Assembly: GCA_036172015.1 (NCBI GenBank)
Contig: JAVHSE010000019.1
Span: 1 to 55,392, forward strand
From: UBA7396 sp036172015
Lineage (GTDB): Bacteria > Patescibacteriota > Gracilibacteria > BD1-5 > UBA6164
Reading direction: 5' to 3'
Length of the DNA: 55,392 bases
The notes below the pieces were generated by a model. It saw nothing but the letters and a program-made list of their open reading frames with translations, was not told the DNA's origin and did not search any database. This document shows positions 42,656-53,172 of the stretch, piece after piece (within the stretch, counting starts at the first letter, position 1; each line of letters opens with the position of its first letter). A program made the translations under genes and the position numbers.

Positions 42656-43699
42656 TTACATATCATCTTGAAAATAATTGATATAATCTTCTTCTTTTAC
42701 TATTCACTTATCTCTGAGATTATCGGCATAATTTTTCATAGTAATCATTCATTCAGATTGTCACATTTCAATAGCATTATTTATTTGAACAAGATCTCAA
42801 GAACGAATTAAATTTCTAATTCCAGGACTCATCATCATAATTTCATATATTCATGCTCTTCATCATCCAATTTTTGGTATCAATCTTTGAGATAAAACTC
42901 AAAATAATATATCTCATAATTTATATCTCACAGAGTTTTGTAATTCAGGATGAAAAAAATTGACGAGTCTGGTAATAGTTTGAACTGATCCAGCTGTATG
43001 TAAAGTCGAAATAACGAGATGTCCAGTTTCAGCTAATTCCATAGCTGCTTCTACCGTTTCTTTATCTCTCATTTCTCATACCATAACTATATCTGGGTCT
43101 TCTCTCATAGCTGCTCTTAAAGCAGATGCAAAACTTTTCGTATCTTTTCCAATCTCTCTTTGCGAAAAAATTGAATTGATATCTTTAAATACAAACTCTG
43201 TTGGGTCTTCAATGGTTAAAATATGTTCTCTTCTCGTTTTATTAATAGCATCTAATATAGAAATCATAGAAGTAGATTTTCATGATCATGTTGGTCAAGT
43301 TACGAGTATTAATCATCATTTTGCTTTTACAAATTTTTCAACTCATCTTGGGAGTCATAGTTCTTGCATAGTTTTTGGTTCAGAAGAAATCCTTCTCATA
43401 ACGAAAGCTATTTTTCATAATTTATAAAAAGCATTCACTCTAAAAGGAGTTCCATCACTATGTAGATAAGCAAAATCAGCATCTTTTGAATCTAAAAAAT
43501 TCTTCACTGCTTGTGTATTATCATTAAATAATTCAAGTAATATTTGTTTCGCTTTTAAGCTATTTAAAGCTCCTCCAGCGACTTTTCATAATTCTCATTG
43601 AACTCTAAATCATATATTTTCTCACTCTGACATATGTATATCAGATGCTCAAATTTTTATACAATGATCGAGTATCGGTCAAATAGTTAAATTAGCCAT
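42656..43699 (-). CDS. pilT: Type IV pilus retraction ATPase
   Basis: 347 residues. The N-terminal PAS-like domain is IKIGASDIHMSEGENIGFRVQGEL. Walker A is GPTGSGKST, in which all three glycines are TGA. The Asp box is EHILTIEDPTEF, Walker B is AAMREDPDIVMVGEMRDKET and the His box is TGHLVISTLHTAG. The AIRNLIRE-like PilT signature near the end appears as GIRNLIRSG. It powers pilus depolymerisation (twitching and DNA uptake). A coiled-coil protein gene lies immediately upstream in the same direction. Confidence 0.95.
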
Positions 43700-43731
43700 A
43701 ATGTATATATTATTTATATGAGTAGATAGAA

Positions 43732-44559
43732 TTATTTATTTTTAATATTATCAAGATTATGTTTTCTTGGCCTATCAACTAAAACTTCAGAAATATTTGC
43801 TTTCATTTTTTCGATTGATTCTATATCTGAATCCAAAGCTCCATCTTCTTTTTCTAGATCTTTAATTTCTCACTCAAACTGAGAAACTTCTTTTTTTAAT
43901 CTTTTTATTTGTTCATTTAATTCATCTACTTGTGATTGTTTTGAAGAACTTATTTCTAAAATAGATGCTTTTCTTTTTTGCATTTTAGAAATCGCTTCGT
44001 CTAATATATCATTTCTATTTAATGAATCTTGTTTTCATACCAGCATAACATTTTGTACTCATTTTTGTATAGTCTCTATGTTTGGTTCTTCTCAAATATC
44101 AGAAATGCTATTGAGAGAAATATTTTCTCATACTCATGATTCTTCTTTTTGTATCATACCTTCTTGTGTGAGTCAAAAATCAACTTCATTATTATTTTGT
44201 TTTTCAGTTACTTTTGATTCTCAAACTGAATCATGAAGAGTCGTTTCATTTATTTTTCATTCCTCTTCTCATCAGAAATTAAAAATATCTTCTCAAAAAG
44301 AAATTTCACTGACATTTGGAGATGCTGTTATTTCTTGTTGAACTCATGCAGTTGGTGTTTGTATTGTCTTACTTATATCAAAACTTACTTCGTTTATTTT
44401 ACTTGATTCTCAAAAATCAATAACAGAATCAGTCGTAATAGATTGTGATTTATTTTCACTTTCAAAATCAAAATTAAAATCTAAAAGACTATTATCTTGA
44501 GAAGCATTATCGCTTAATATAATGAGATCTTCATCTTTTTCTACAGTTGTCGTAGCCAT
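43732..44559 (-). CDS. Acidic coiled-coil protein upstream of pilT
   Basis: 275 residues. The first ~180 are acidic, Ser/Thr/Asn-rich and probably disordered, with several glycine-containing repeats of DFGE/FGED/SVGE type. Then comes a long heptad coiled coil (ILEISSSKQSQVDELNEQIKRLKKEVSQFEGEIKDLEKE) and a basic tail (VDRPRKHNLDNIKNK). No enzyme motif. The operon position suggests a structural role in pilus assembly or placement (inference). Confidence 0.75.
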
Positions 44560-44685
44560 ATAAATATAGATTATTATTAAAATACTTCTTCATTGTATCA
44601 CATATTTTTTTTATTTGCAAAAAAAAATGAAAAAAATATAATAATCCTACTATTTTTTATTTTAATAATTAACTCAAATAGAATT

Positions 44686-45015
44686 ATGGATATGTCAAAA
44701 ATGTGAGAAATGATGAAACTTCAACAAGAAGCAATGAAAATTAAAAAAGAATTAGAAAATACTGTTATTGAAGCTGAAGTAAATGGATTAGTTATTTCAA
44801 TTAATTGAGAAATGAAGGTAGAAAAAACTGAATTTGAAACGAATATACTTATTCCATGATTATCTGATTCTCAAAAAAAAGCTTTAGAAGAAGCTATTAC
44901 AGGAGCAATCAATAAAGGAACTAAAAAAGCTCAAGAAGTTGCTGCATCAAAAATGCAATGAGTAATGTCTCAAATGTGACTCAATATGCCAGCAGGATGA
45001 CTTCCTGGTATGTAA
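44686..45015 (+). CDS. YbaB/EbfC nucleoid-associated protein
   Basis: 109 residues. The start MDMSKMGEMMKLQQEAMKIKKELENTVIEAEVNGL, a central strand region (LVISINGEMKVEKTEF), and AITGAINKGTKKAQEVAASKMQGV with a Gly/Met-rich tail all match the YbaB family. It is a small DNA-binding dimer often near dnaX/recR; here those are absent. Function in known bacteria is nucleoid organisation. It ends with a strong terminator. Confidence 0.9.
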
Positions 45016-45025
45016 AAAAACTACT

Positions 45026-45059
45026 GAAAAAGAGAATAATTTGATTATTCTCTTTTTTT
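45026..45059. terminator. Terminator between ybaB and the TPR gene
   Basis: AAAAAGAGAATAAT pairs with ATTATTCTCTTTTT around TTG, followed by a T run. It ends at the TPR gene's stop codon and can serve both directions. Confidence 0.85.
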
Positions 45060-45811
45060 TACCAATCATATTCATTGGTATCAAATGAGGGAGAAAAATC
45101 TTTTTGTAAAATATCAATAATATTTGAATATTCTTGGTTTTTATTTAACGAAATATTTTGTGTCTCTTCTTGTTGTAATGTTTCTAAATATTTTTTTATT
45201 TCAGTTTTTTCTTTTTTTGATAATTTTTCTGTTCCATGTTTTTCATCATTTTTAATATGAATAGATGGTATTTTTAAAATCATTTGTTGTGTATTTCATT
45301 CTTTTTCTTGAGATTTTTTTTGTGGTCCTTCATTTTTTTGTTCAGGATTTTCTTTTTTTATTTGTTGAATAAGTTCAAGTAATTTCTCTAAAACAAAGTT
45401 ATAATTTTGTTGAGTTTGGATATCTTTTTTTATGTCAATCGCTTGTATATAATATGAGAGTGAGTTTTTCCATAGTTCCATTTTTTGTAAATTATTTTTA
45501 TTTTCTCAAAGTTTATAGCTTGTATTTCCTAAATTATGAAATAATATAAAACATATATTTTTATTCTTACCATTCATCTGTTTATATTGTTTTAAGGCAG
45601 CATCAAAATTTCATATTTTATAATAAAAATCGGCTTGTTTTAAAATAAGGAGATCATTGTGAGGAAAAAAGTTTTCAAGATACTTATTGATAGTATTGGC
45701 GAAAATAACATTATATACAAAAATACTATTTGATACAAAAAAGATCAAAGTTGGTAAAATAATAACAGCAATAATTCACAAAACTATTTTTGTATAATTT
45801 TTTATTTTCAT
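45059..45811 (-). CDS. BatC-like TPR membrane protein
   Basis: 250 residues. N-terminal membrane span (IVLGIIAVIILPTLIFFVSNSIFV), then TPR-like helical repeats (LLILKQADFYYKIGNFDAALKQYKQM, ILFHNLGNTSYKLGENKNNLQKMELWKNSLSYYIQAID), and a Lys/Glu/Gln-rich low-complexity tail. In Bat operons, BatC is a TPR protein downstream of two VWA proteins, which is the arrangement here. The ATG overlaps the end of the VWA gene. A scaffolding role with the VWA partners is inferred. Confidence 0.75.
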
Positions 45812-46740
45812 TTTTTATCAAAATAACAAAATAAACCTAAATAACACAGAAAACAAAAAAATGCAACTATCATAAAATAACGAGAAGTATCTATTTTCTT
45901 TTCTTCATTTTTGTCAATATTTGAAGCTGGAATATTTTTTATATCTATTTTTGAAATATCATCTCAATTATTGATCTGATACTTATCAAAAGAAAAAGAA
46001 GTAAAAAATTCTTTATCAAATTTTGTCATGATTTCTTTATTATTTTTATCTTTTTTATAGATATTTTTTCAAAATAAATCGATTGACTCAAATATTTTAC
46101 TTCATGTTTCTTTTCCAAATCAAATAAAAATGAGTTTTATATCTTTTTTATCTAAATCTGTACCTATTTTTTCGATATCTTGTAATAGTTTTTCTTTTTC
46201 AGATCAAGGCAAATGAGTTTCAAAATCACTTAAAATTATCAGAGCTCATTTATGATTTTCATCAAATCGAGAAATAGAGTTTTTTAAAGCTCATAGTATA
46301 TTGCTTCCTCATTTTAAAATCGTTTTTTCATCAATATTTTCTAAAAACATTCCAAGTAAATGTGTATCAAAGGTAAGAGGTAATATATTGAGTGACTCTC
46401 CAGCAAATACTGACAGTCAATAAGTATTTGAGAGATTTTTTGAAATATAATTTTTGATAAATTCTTTTCATAATTGGAGTCTCGTCATTTCTCAATCATC
46501 AAAAGATCACATACTTTTAGAAATATCTAAAAGGAAAAGTATATCTGATGATGATACAGTATTTTTTTCATAAATTCTTATTTGATAGGAAAAAAATCAT
46601 ATTCCAGAGAGAAAAAAAGTAATCAGCAAAAAAATTACTGGGAGTCCATATTTACTTTTCAAAATAAATCATCTTTTTTTATAAAAAAACGAAATATATA
46701 ATCCCAATAAAAATATAAAAAAAATAAGAATAAATATCAT
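45802..46740 (-). CDS. BatB-like VWA membrane protein
   Basis: 312 residues. Two N-terminal membrane spans (IFILIFFIFLLGLYISFFY and GLPVIFLLITFFLSGIGFF) are followed by a von Willebrand factor A domain with a complete MIDAS: LDISKSM (DxSxS), the Thr site in LKGGSNILGALK and LSDFETH. A third span lies near the C-terminus (YFMIVAFFCFLCYLGLFCYF). This matches BatB of the Bacteroides aerotolerance operon, a metal-dependent protein-interaction domain. TAA at 45802-45804 overlaps the downstream TPR gene. Confidence 0.85.
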
Positions 46741-46741
46741 T

Positions 46742-47734
46742 TTAATTTCTTAAAAAATAGTAAAAATGAAAACTTATAAAAAAATAGAGTAAAAGAAAAA
46801 TAATATATACAAACGGTTTATAAAAAGGTGTATTCATATAAATCTCTTCCATTTCTATTTCTTTTTTTGGTAACAAATCTAATTTTTCAAAGATTTTTTC
46901 AAATGTTTTTTCGCTCTCTGCTCTATAATACATTCCATTTGTCATACTTGCAATAGCTTGAAGATTTTTTTCGTCAATTCATCATATACCAATCTTTTGA
47001 CTTCCATACATATTATTTACCACTACAAAAGTATCTTTATTTCACCCTATTCAGACTGTATGAACTTTTATGTTTTTTTCTTTTATATATCGAATTACCT
47101 GAATCGGATCGATTCATTTATTTGCTTCTCCATCGGTAAATAATACTATCACTTTTTCTCTTTTTGAATCCTCTTCAAATATATTAGCTCCATATAAGAG
47201 AGCATCTCAAATTGCGGTTCCTTGCAAGTGTTGAAAATCTTGATTAATATCTTTTATCGAAATATTATTGATATAATGATTTATAAATTCATAATCAAAA
47301 GTTAACGGAATAGAAGTAAAAGGTTTTCATGAAAATACAATAAGTCACACTCTATCTGTTTTTAGTTTTGAGGTAAAATCACTTAATACTTTTTTCGCTA
47401 CTTCTAATCTATTTGGAGCTATATCTTCAGCAACCATAGAATATGATAGGTCTAAAACAAGTGCAATATCAATTCCTTTTCTTATCAAATGTTTTTTTCA
47501 TTCTTTTTTATAGGGGTTGCTAATAATAAGAGAAAAAAATAATATAATACTTATTATCAAAACAATCTGGATATAAAAATATTTTTTTGATTTTCAAAAT
47601 ATTATTTCTAGTTCTATCATAAATTTAAATTTTTTTGCATTTTTTTTCGTTTGAATATAAAAATACAAAAAAATCATTCCAATAAAAAATGAAATAAATC
47701 AACCAAGAGGATATAAAAAAATAATACTATTCAT
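46742..47734 (-). CDS. BatA-like VWA membrane protein
   Basis: 330 residues with N-terminal spans (IIFLYPLGGFISFFIGMIFLYFYI; YIQIVLIISIILFFSLII) and a VWA domain carrying a full MIDAS: VLDLSYSM (DxSxS), GTAIGDALLYG (Thr), and LFTDGEAN. A further span (KPFVYIIFLLLYFFISFHFYYF) ends the protein. Typical of BatA. holA lies 5 nt upstream and batB 1 nt downstream, so all four genes form one transcription unit. Confidence 0.88.
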
Positions 47735-47739
47735 ATTTA

Positions 47740-48684
47740 TTATTTTAAAAAGGACCTTTCTATTTCATACATCATATCTATTTTTTCACTTCCCATCATT
47801 TTTCCAGTTTTCATTTTTGAATCAATACTTGCAATGTTTTGATATATTTTGATATATTTTATTTTGTCTATTTTATATTCTTTATCAATGAGAAAAGATC
47901 GATTTCCTACATCAAGTATTGCTTTTATTTGAGTATTATTATAAGAAAGAAGCTTCAATTGAAATATATAAAAATAAAATCTCAAATTAGAAGCAAAACT
48001 ATTATATAATAAATATGGATTATCCAAAAAATCTGAAAGTTCTCTGAGTTTAAAAATAGCTTTTTTTATTTCATTTCAAAGTATATCATTGATAATTTCA
48101 AAAATACTCTCTTCCACATCTTTTGTTATCACTTCAATATCAGCAATATCAATAAAATCTTTCGTTATAAAAAGTTTATCAAGTTCGTTGATAATATTTC
48201 AAAAATGAAGTCATTTGAGACGAATTATCTTCATCAGAGCTCCTTGAGATACTTGTCAATGGTAAATTTCATGTAATTTATTTTTTATATCATTTTGATC
48301 ACTCAATGTAAAATCTTTTATTTCTCAAATTTTTAAAATTTCTTTATAAATTTTTGATCTTTTATCAACCGTAGCATTATTAAGAACAATAATATTTTCT
48401 GAAGTTATTTTTGGTAAAATATCAAGAAAAGATGTTTGGAATTTTATATATTCTTCCGAATCTTCATCTCCAGTAGTAAAAGGAAAATCATCAATAATAC
48501 AAAGATTTTTTTGACTAAATAATCAAGTTGAAAGTAAGTTTTGTTCAAAAAAGGAAAACTCATGATTCAAAATATTTGATATATATATAATGTTATGTTG
48601 AGAAAATTTTTCAGAAAAAGACTTTTTCCAAGTAGAAAGAAGTTTATTTCTTAAATAGTTTTCTCAAACGAAAAGATAGATCAT
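47740..48684 (-). CDS. holA: DNA polymerase III delta subunit
   Basis: 314 residues. The start MIYLFVGENYLRNKLLSTWKKSFSEKF is the delta-subunit pattern, followed by NLCIIDDFPF, ENIIVLNNATVDKRSKIYKEILKI, GALMKIIRLKGLHFGNIINELDKLFI, and DITKDVEESIFEIINDILG (approximate). It is the clamp-loader subunit that opens the beta clamp, with a degenerate Walker A (GENYLRNK), as expected for delta. It is the first gene of the operon with the VWA/TPR genes, an unusual association. Confidence 0.85.
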
Positions 48685-48779
48685 AATAGAGGGGTTAGTT
48701 TTTGTGATAAAAATTGTTTTTGTGAATATTTATTTTTATTTTATAAAAAAATTTGATTTTTAAAATTTTTCTGATAATA

Positions 48780-48842
48780 TATTTTTGTATCCACATAGAA
48801 AAAGTATCCCAAACGGTGTCAGTCCCTAAGGGGCTTTTTTTT
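48780..48842 (+). ncRNA. Candidate small RNA ending in an orphan terminator
   Basis: Between two minus-strand genes there is a plus-strand terminator, AGTCCC-TAA-GGGGCT with eight T residues (48821-48842), with no plus-strand coding frame before it. GATAAT at about 48772 could be a -10 box, with TTGATT before it at a short spacing. This would yield a transcript of roughly 55-60 nt, including a conserved-looking AAACGGTGTCAGTCCC stretch. The rest of 48685-48780 is featureless A/T sequence. Confidence 0.4.
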
Positions 48843-49350
48843 ATTTCACATATTGTATTTTTTCTTTTATACCTGGATTATCAAGATAAGTAAAGTATTT
48901 TGGATCAAGATTTTTTTTATGTCTGTATAAACTTGATGAAAATTTATGATTTGGTGCAATTACTTTTTCAAATTTGTTTAACTCAATCAAGTAATCAACC
49001 AACACTTTATAATCTCCATCTCAGGATATCAGTACTATTTTATCAAAGGTATCTTTTTCTTCTATTAATTTTTTCATCACATGAAAAGTGAGATTCACAT
49101 CAATATTTCACTTTTTTTCACTTCTTAAATGTTCAGGTTTCTGATTAAAAACAAGAATAAATCATGATTCTTGTAATCTTTCATATAAAGTGTTTTCAGA
49201 TTCTTTAAATCATAAAAAATAATATGCCTTCGATACATTATATTTATCTTTGAGATAAATCCTCAATTTAGAATAATCTATTTGCCAATTCATTCATTGG
49301 TAGAGATTCTGTCAGTCTATAAATGCATAATTATTTTCTTTTTTCTTCAT
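48841..49350 (-). CDS. NYN-domain (LabA/DUF88-like) protein
   Basis: About 169 residues from ATG 49350 (185 from ATG 49398). The NYN/PIN-like fold shows the acidic metal sites: AFIDGQNLY at the start, the central GNIDVNLTFHVMKKL, and LISGDGDYKVLVDYL near the end. Related proteins are predicted RNases. ATG 49350 (MKKKENNYAFIDGQN) is preferred because it begins right at the conserved strand; the extension from 49398 is hydrophobic and unusual. It lies alone, convergent with nothing and adjacent to the orphan terminator. Confidence 0.8.
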
Positions 49351-49499
49351 AAAAAGTTTTATTGAGTAATTTGTTTTTATTATATCAAAAAATATCATTT
49401 CACAAATTTATTTGGCTCTTTTCTCTCCAATCCTTAAATATTTGCAAAAAACGAGAAGAAATGTTAGAATGAGAAAGATTTTAATATTTTTATACTTAT

Positions 49500-50696
49500 A
49501 TGAATACGATAAATAAGATGTGATGGGAGTGAGAAAAACACAAAGAACAAAAAGAAACAACAAATCAAATGAATATGTATTTTGAAGAATTGATTCATTT
49601 TCTTACTCCGTTACAAATATGAATCAGAAAATATCTTTCCATAGATACAAATGGGAGAATAGACAGATCTCAATTAACCTCTATTTATAAAAATATAGAA
49701 ACAGATACTTATATCAAAAATCTTCATACTCAAGCTCTTGGATACTATAACGATGCGAAATCTGAATTTACATGATGTAATGATATGGTAATTATTTTAT
49801 GAGCTCTCGTATACACCTATGATTCTTCTCAAGTAATACCAAAATGATTTATATGAAAAAATAGATGAGATCATAAACCTATTTTTTACAATGGAAGTTA
49901 TATTTCACTTATTTCTATTGATTTGAATATAAAAGAAAGGAATGATACAGTGAGTCCAACTATATCACTTCATCATGAATTACAACATCATCTCAATACT
50001 ACTCTTTGAGATCAATATATTACGAAAAATAAAAATATGCATTTTTTATCAGCAAATAGAAATGCTGATCCTCCGAGATGATTTCAAAGTAAAAGTCAAT
50101 TTATTGCGAGTGAAGAAACTGTAATATGAAATCTTTTTTGAAGATTTATAAATTTGCAAAGTAATAGTCCTATTCATAAAACTCAAGACTACCTCAATTA
50201 TGAAAATCAACTCTATTATTTAGATGAACTTTCTGCAAGTTTTTGACAAGCAAAAAATAATATTTGGTGACCAAATCAATTATTTTATAATAATAAAATA
50301 CATGGAGAAAAAACTCATTATGAACTCATAGGAAATTATCCTCAAGATAAAGAAGATCTCAAAAATATCTTTCAAAAATATCTTATGCCTGGTCTTTATT
50401 TATTTGAATTAAAAAAACTCCTCGCACAAAGTATAGAAAAAGAAAAACTCAAACTTAGTAATGATACTCTTGAAAATTCTATCAAATCAGCAAAAATAAA
50501 TGATTGTGAAAGAAAAATAGAATCAATCAATACCATGATTGCATTTATTACTCAAACTCTATGAATAGCTCGTAGTATACATCAAGCACTTCAACTTTTA
50601 GATATTATTTGGGTGAAAAAAATAGAACCACATCTCAGTAATGACTATAAAAATTATATTTTTGGGTGAGCAAAAAACCTCACCCACTTATTGTAA
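49500..50696 (+). CDS. Protein with HExxH zinc-peptidase-like motif
   Basis: 398 residues. HELQH at residues 159-163 (in ISLHHELQHHLNTT) fits the HExxH zinc-binding motif of metallopeptidases; a candidate third ligand could lie in ASEETVIGNLFGR or ELSASFGQAKN, but this is unverified. There is no signal peptide, so the enzyme would be intracellular or exported non-classically. Mixed alpha/beta content, no known family recognised. It starts ATG 49500 after a 100-nt gap and is followed 64 nt later by the MFS gene. Confidence 0.7.
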
Positions 50697-50760
50697 TATC
50701 ATTTGATTTAAAAATTAAATTTTCTATAATCCAATCAAATTAAAAATAACTTCATAAAAA

Positions 50761-51918
50761 ATGGATAAAAATAAACTTGCCATAATTTTAGTTTGATTTG
50801 TAGATATTCTTTGAATTTGAATATTTATACCAACTTTACCTGATTTAACAATATATTTTTGAGTTTCAGCTCATAGTATATCATATGCAATTGTATTATA
50901 TGCATTTTTTTCTTTTTTATTTTGACCTATTTTATGACAACTTTCAGATAAATTTGGAAGGAAAAATATACTTCTTTTATGTATAATTTGAACTTTTATT
51001 TCATCGTTTATTATGACTATCAGTCAGCTTTTTTGGGTATTTTTATTCGGAAGAATTATGAATGGAATCTTATGAGGAAATATCAGTATTATTCAATCTA
51101 TGTTGAGTGATATATCAAAAACAAAAGAAGAAAGAATGTATAATATGTGAATACTTGGATCACTCTTTGGTATGTGATTTATTATTTGACCGGTTATTGG
51201 AGCAGTACTATTACCATTATGAGTGAAAGCTCCTTTTTGGGCTATGACTGGACTTGCTATTGGAGAAATATTGTTAGTATTCTTTTTATTATCTGAAACA
51301 AATCAACATATTATAAACTCAAAAAAAATTAATATCAATCCTTTTGGGACTATATGGAAATATTTAAAAAATAATGAAGTTAGTATATTTTTGATTTCGT
51401 TTTTTACTCTCATTTTAAGTTTTTCTCTGTATCAATGAATGTTTCCTGTATTTTTAGCAAAACATTTTCATCTTCCTTGATATATAGCTTGATATATTAT
51501 GAGTTGAGTATGATTGTTTATTGCTCTCAATCAAGTATTTTTACTCAAAAGATTTTGGTTAAAATATTTTTCTATCAAACAATTATTTTTTATCACTAAT
51601 ATTGGAATATTTATCATTTTTTCAGCACTATCGTTTATTGATTCTCTTCCCTTATTTTTAGTTGTTTTTTATAGTCTCGTTTTCTTTCAATGAATAGTCA
51701 ATCCTATTTATCAATCCGAAATCGTCGAAACCACTCATATTCATGAAAGATGAGAAATAATGTGAGTTATGAGTTCGCTTCAATCTATGAGTATGTTTAT
51801 ATGACCATTAATTTGATGAATTCTTATTGATAAAAATATTTCTATTTTTATATTATGAGCTTTCATTGTTTTTATAAATATATTGATAGTCATAAGTTTG
51901 GTGAAAAAATTAAAATAA
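50761..51918 (+). CDS. MFS transporter, TetA/drug efflux type
   Basis: 385 residues with twelve predicted spans. Motif A lies between spans 2 and 3 (GPILGQLSDKFGRKN), and span 4-5 has GRIMNGILGGNISIIQSMLSD with GFIIGPVIGAVL, the antiporter motif C-like segment of 12-span drug exporters. It resembles Tet(A)-class proton-driven effluxers, but the substrate is unknown. Many glycines in membrane segments are TGA codons. It ends with a terminator of the same core as the one at 36176. Confidence 0.88.
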
Positions 51919-51947
51919 AAAAGATTTCAATTTTGAAATCTTTTTTA
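51917..51947 (+). terminator. Terminator after the MFS gene
   Basis: AAAAAAGATTTCAA pairs with TTGAAATCTTTTTT, overlapping the stop codon. Its AAGATTTCAATTTTGAAATCTT core is identical to that at 36176-36207. Confidence 0.88.
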
Positions 51948-52196
51948 TTTTAATTCATGTTTAATACGAAATCTTGTAAAATTTTATTTAAACCGATTTT
52001 CTTATCTCAAATTCAAGATAGGAAAAAAGGTTTAACGGTTTATTATAAATGGTGCATCGTTCTGAGTGATTTTTGAACATATATATTCAGGGCTTATAAA
52101 CCTTGATTTTACTCTAATTAAAAGGATTATATCATATAATATGATAGAGCATTGATATAAGTATGAAAATAAATATGTTAAAAAATACACTTAGTA
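51948..52196. other. Gene-free region with an 11-bp hairpin inside an outer stem
   Basis: The core at 51990-52041 has AAACCG and CGGTTT as outer arms, and a long stem TTTTCTTATCT/AGATAGGAAAA with an 8-nt loop. On the minus strand the neighbourhood reads as two short protein-like pieces (FISPEYICSKITQNDAPFIINR and TFFPILNLR) separated by TAA, so a decayed gene or a structured RNA are both possible. The rest is A/T rich with no clear promoter. Confidence 0.35.
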
Positions 52197-52340
52197 TTAT
52201 TTCTTCATTTCATTTAATGTAAGAACTAAATCAAGTAATCTATTATAATCTTTCTTTACCTCTTTCTTATTAGGTATATTTTCACTAACTTTATTATTAG
52301 TAGTAGTAATTAATGCGTTCTCACTTTGTATTTTTTTCAT
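52197..52340 (-). CDS. Small protein, unknown
   Basis: 47 residues from ATG 52340 (MKKIQSENALITTTNNKVSENIPNKKEVKKDYNRLLDLVLTLNEMKK in outline: polar start then a helix). Starting from ATG 52382 would add a hydrophobic 14-residue leader. Charge pattern looks protein-like; no family recognised. Confidence 0.45.
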   Translation of the reverse strand: MKKIQSENALITTTNNKVSENIPNKKEVKKDYNRLLDLVLTLNEMKK

Positions 52341-52398
52341 ATATAAATTGTTAAAAAATAAAATACAAAAGAACACACACATTTTCCTTCAAGAGACG

Positions 52399-52427
52399 AA
52401 AAAAAGACCTAAACAGGTCTTTTTTTG
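52399..52427. terminator. Symmetrical terminator
   Basis: AAAAAAAGACCT-AAAC-AGGTCTTTTTTT with T runs on both strands. It lies upstream of the small minus-strand gene, and its partner gene is not clear. Confidence 0.8.
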
Positions 52428-52529
52428 GAAGTAAGGGGAGATTTTGAAATAAATATTTTACATAGAAATTTTTTTTGCAAAGTTAGGAAAAATATGATAA
52501 TATAGATATGATATAATTAATTCTCATTT

Positions 52530-53162
52530 ATGTCTGACTTTAATCATCACTCTTGACCAGAACAACAACCTCAAATTGAAAAACCAGCAATTATAAAAAC
52601 TGCTGAGTCTTTATGAGTATGACCTCAAATTTGAAGAGCTATTTTTGATACTAAGAAATGAGTTGCTACTATTTTAGTAAAATGAGATGCAAAAAAAGAA
52701 ACATCAGAATTAAATGATAATTTTAAAAAAGAGTTTATTGAAAAGTTAAAGAAACTTCCAAATTACCAATGAAGTAAAGTTCAGGAAGCTATTGAAAAAT
52801 GAACTATTGAAATTAAAAGAGTACCAAACAGAGAAATATATGCTATTTATGAAAATAAAACTTGAAATCTTATATATTTAACACTATTAAATTGAGAGCA
52901 ATATACAAATGTATTTCATTTTAGAAATAAGGAGTTATTATGAGATGCAATAAAATGATGATTTGTAAGACAATGATATAAATGAATTGAATTAGACGCA
53001 AAAACTTGATTACGGAAATTATTTAAAAAAGATTGAAAAGAAGTTCATATTTTTTCAGATGAATATGTTACTGCTACATTAAATGCTGTAAATTATATGA
53101 GAGATTTTATAAAGGAAATTCGTGAAGAAGCTGAAAAAAGAAGAAAAAACGATATTAAGTAA
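52530..53162 (+). CDS. Hypothetical protein, 210 residues
   Basis: 210 residues. A Gln/Pro-rich start (MSDFNHHSGPEQQPQIEKPA) is followed by a mixed alpha/beta domain: KKGVATILVKGDAKKETSE, an Arg/Lys-rich helix, then IYAIYENKTGNLIYLTLLNGEQY and a helical tail ending EEAEKRRKNDIK. No signal, no membrane span. It is followed by a terminator that also carries the stop of the convergent large gene. Family not recognised. Confidence 0.65.
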
Positions 53163-53172
53163 TATCGTTTTT
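53145..53172. terminator. Bidirectional terminator carrying both stop codons
   Basis: AAAAACGATATT-AAGT-AATATCGTTTTT. TAA (53160-53162) ends the plus gene and TTA at 53171-53173 is the complement of the stop of the minus gene, at the outer end of the stem. Confidence 0.88.

Noticed and set aside
50655..50690. GGGTGAG/CTCACCC hairpin as terminator of the HExxH gene
   Set aside because: It lies before the stop codon and has no T run.
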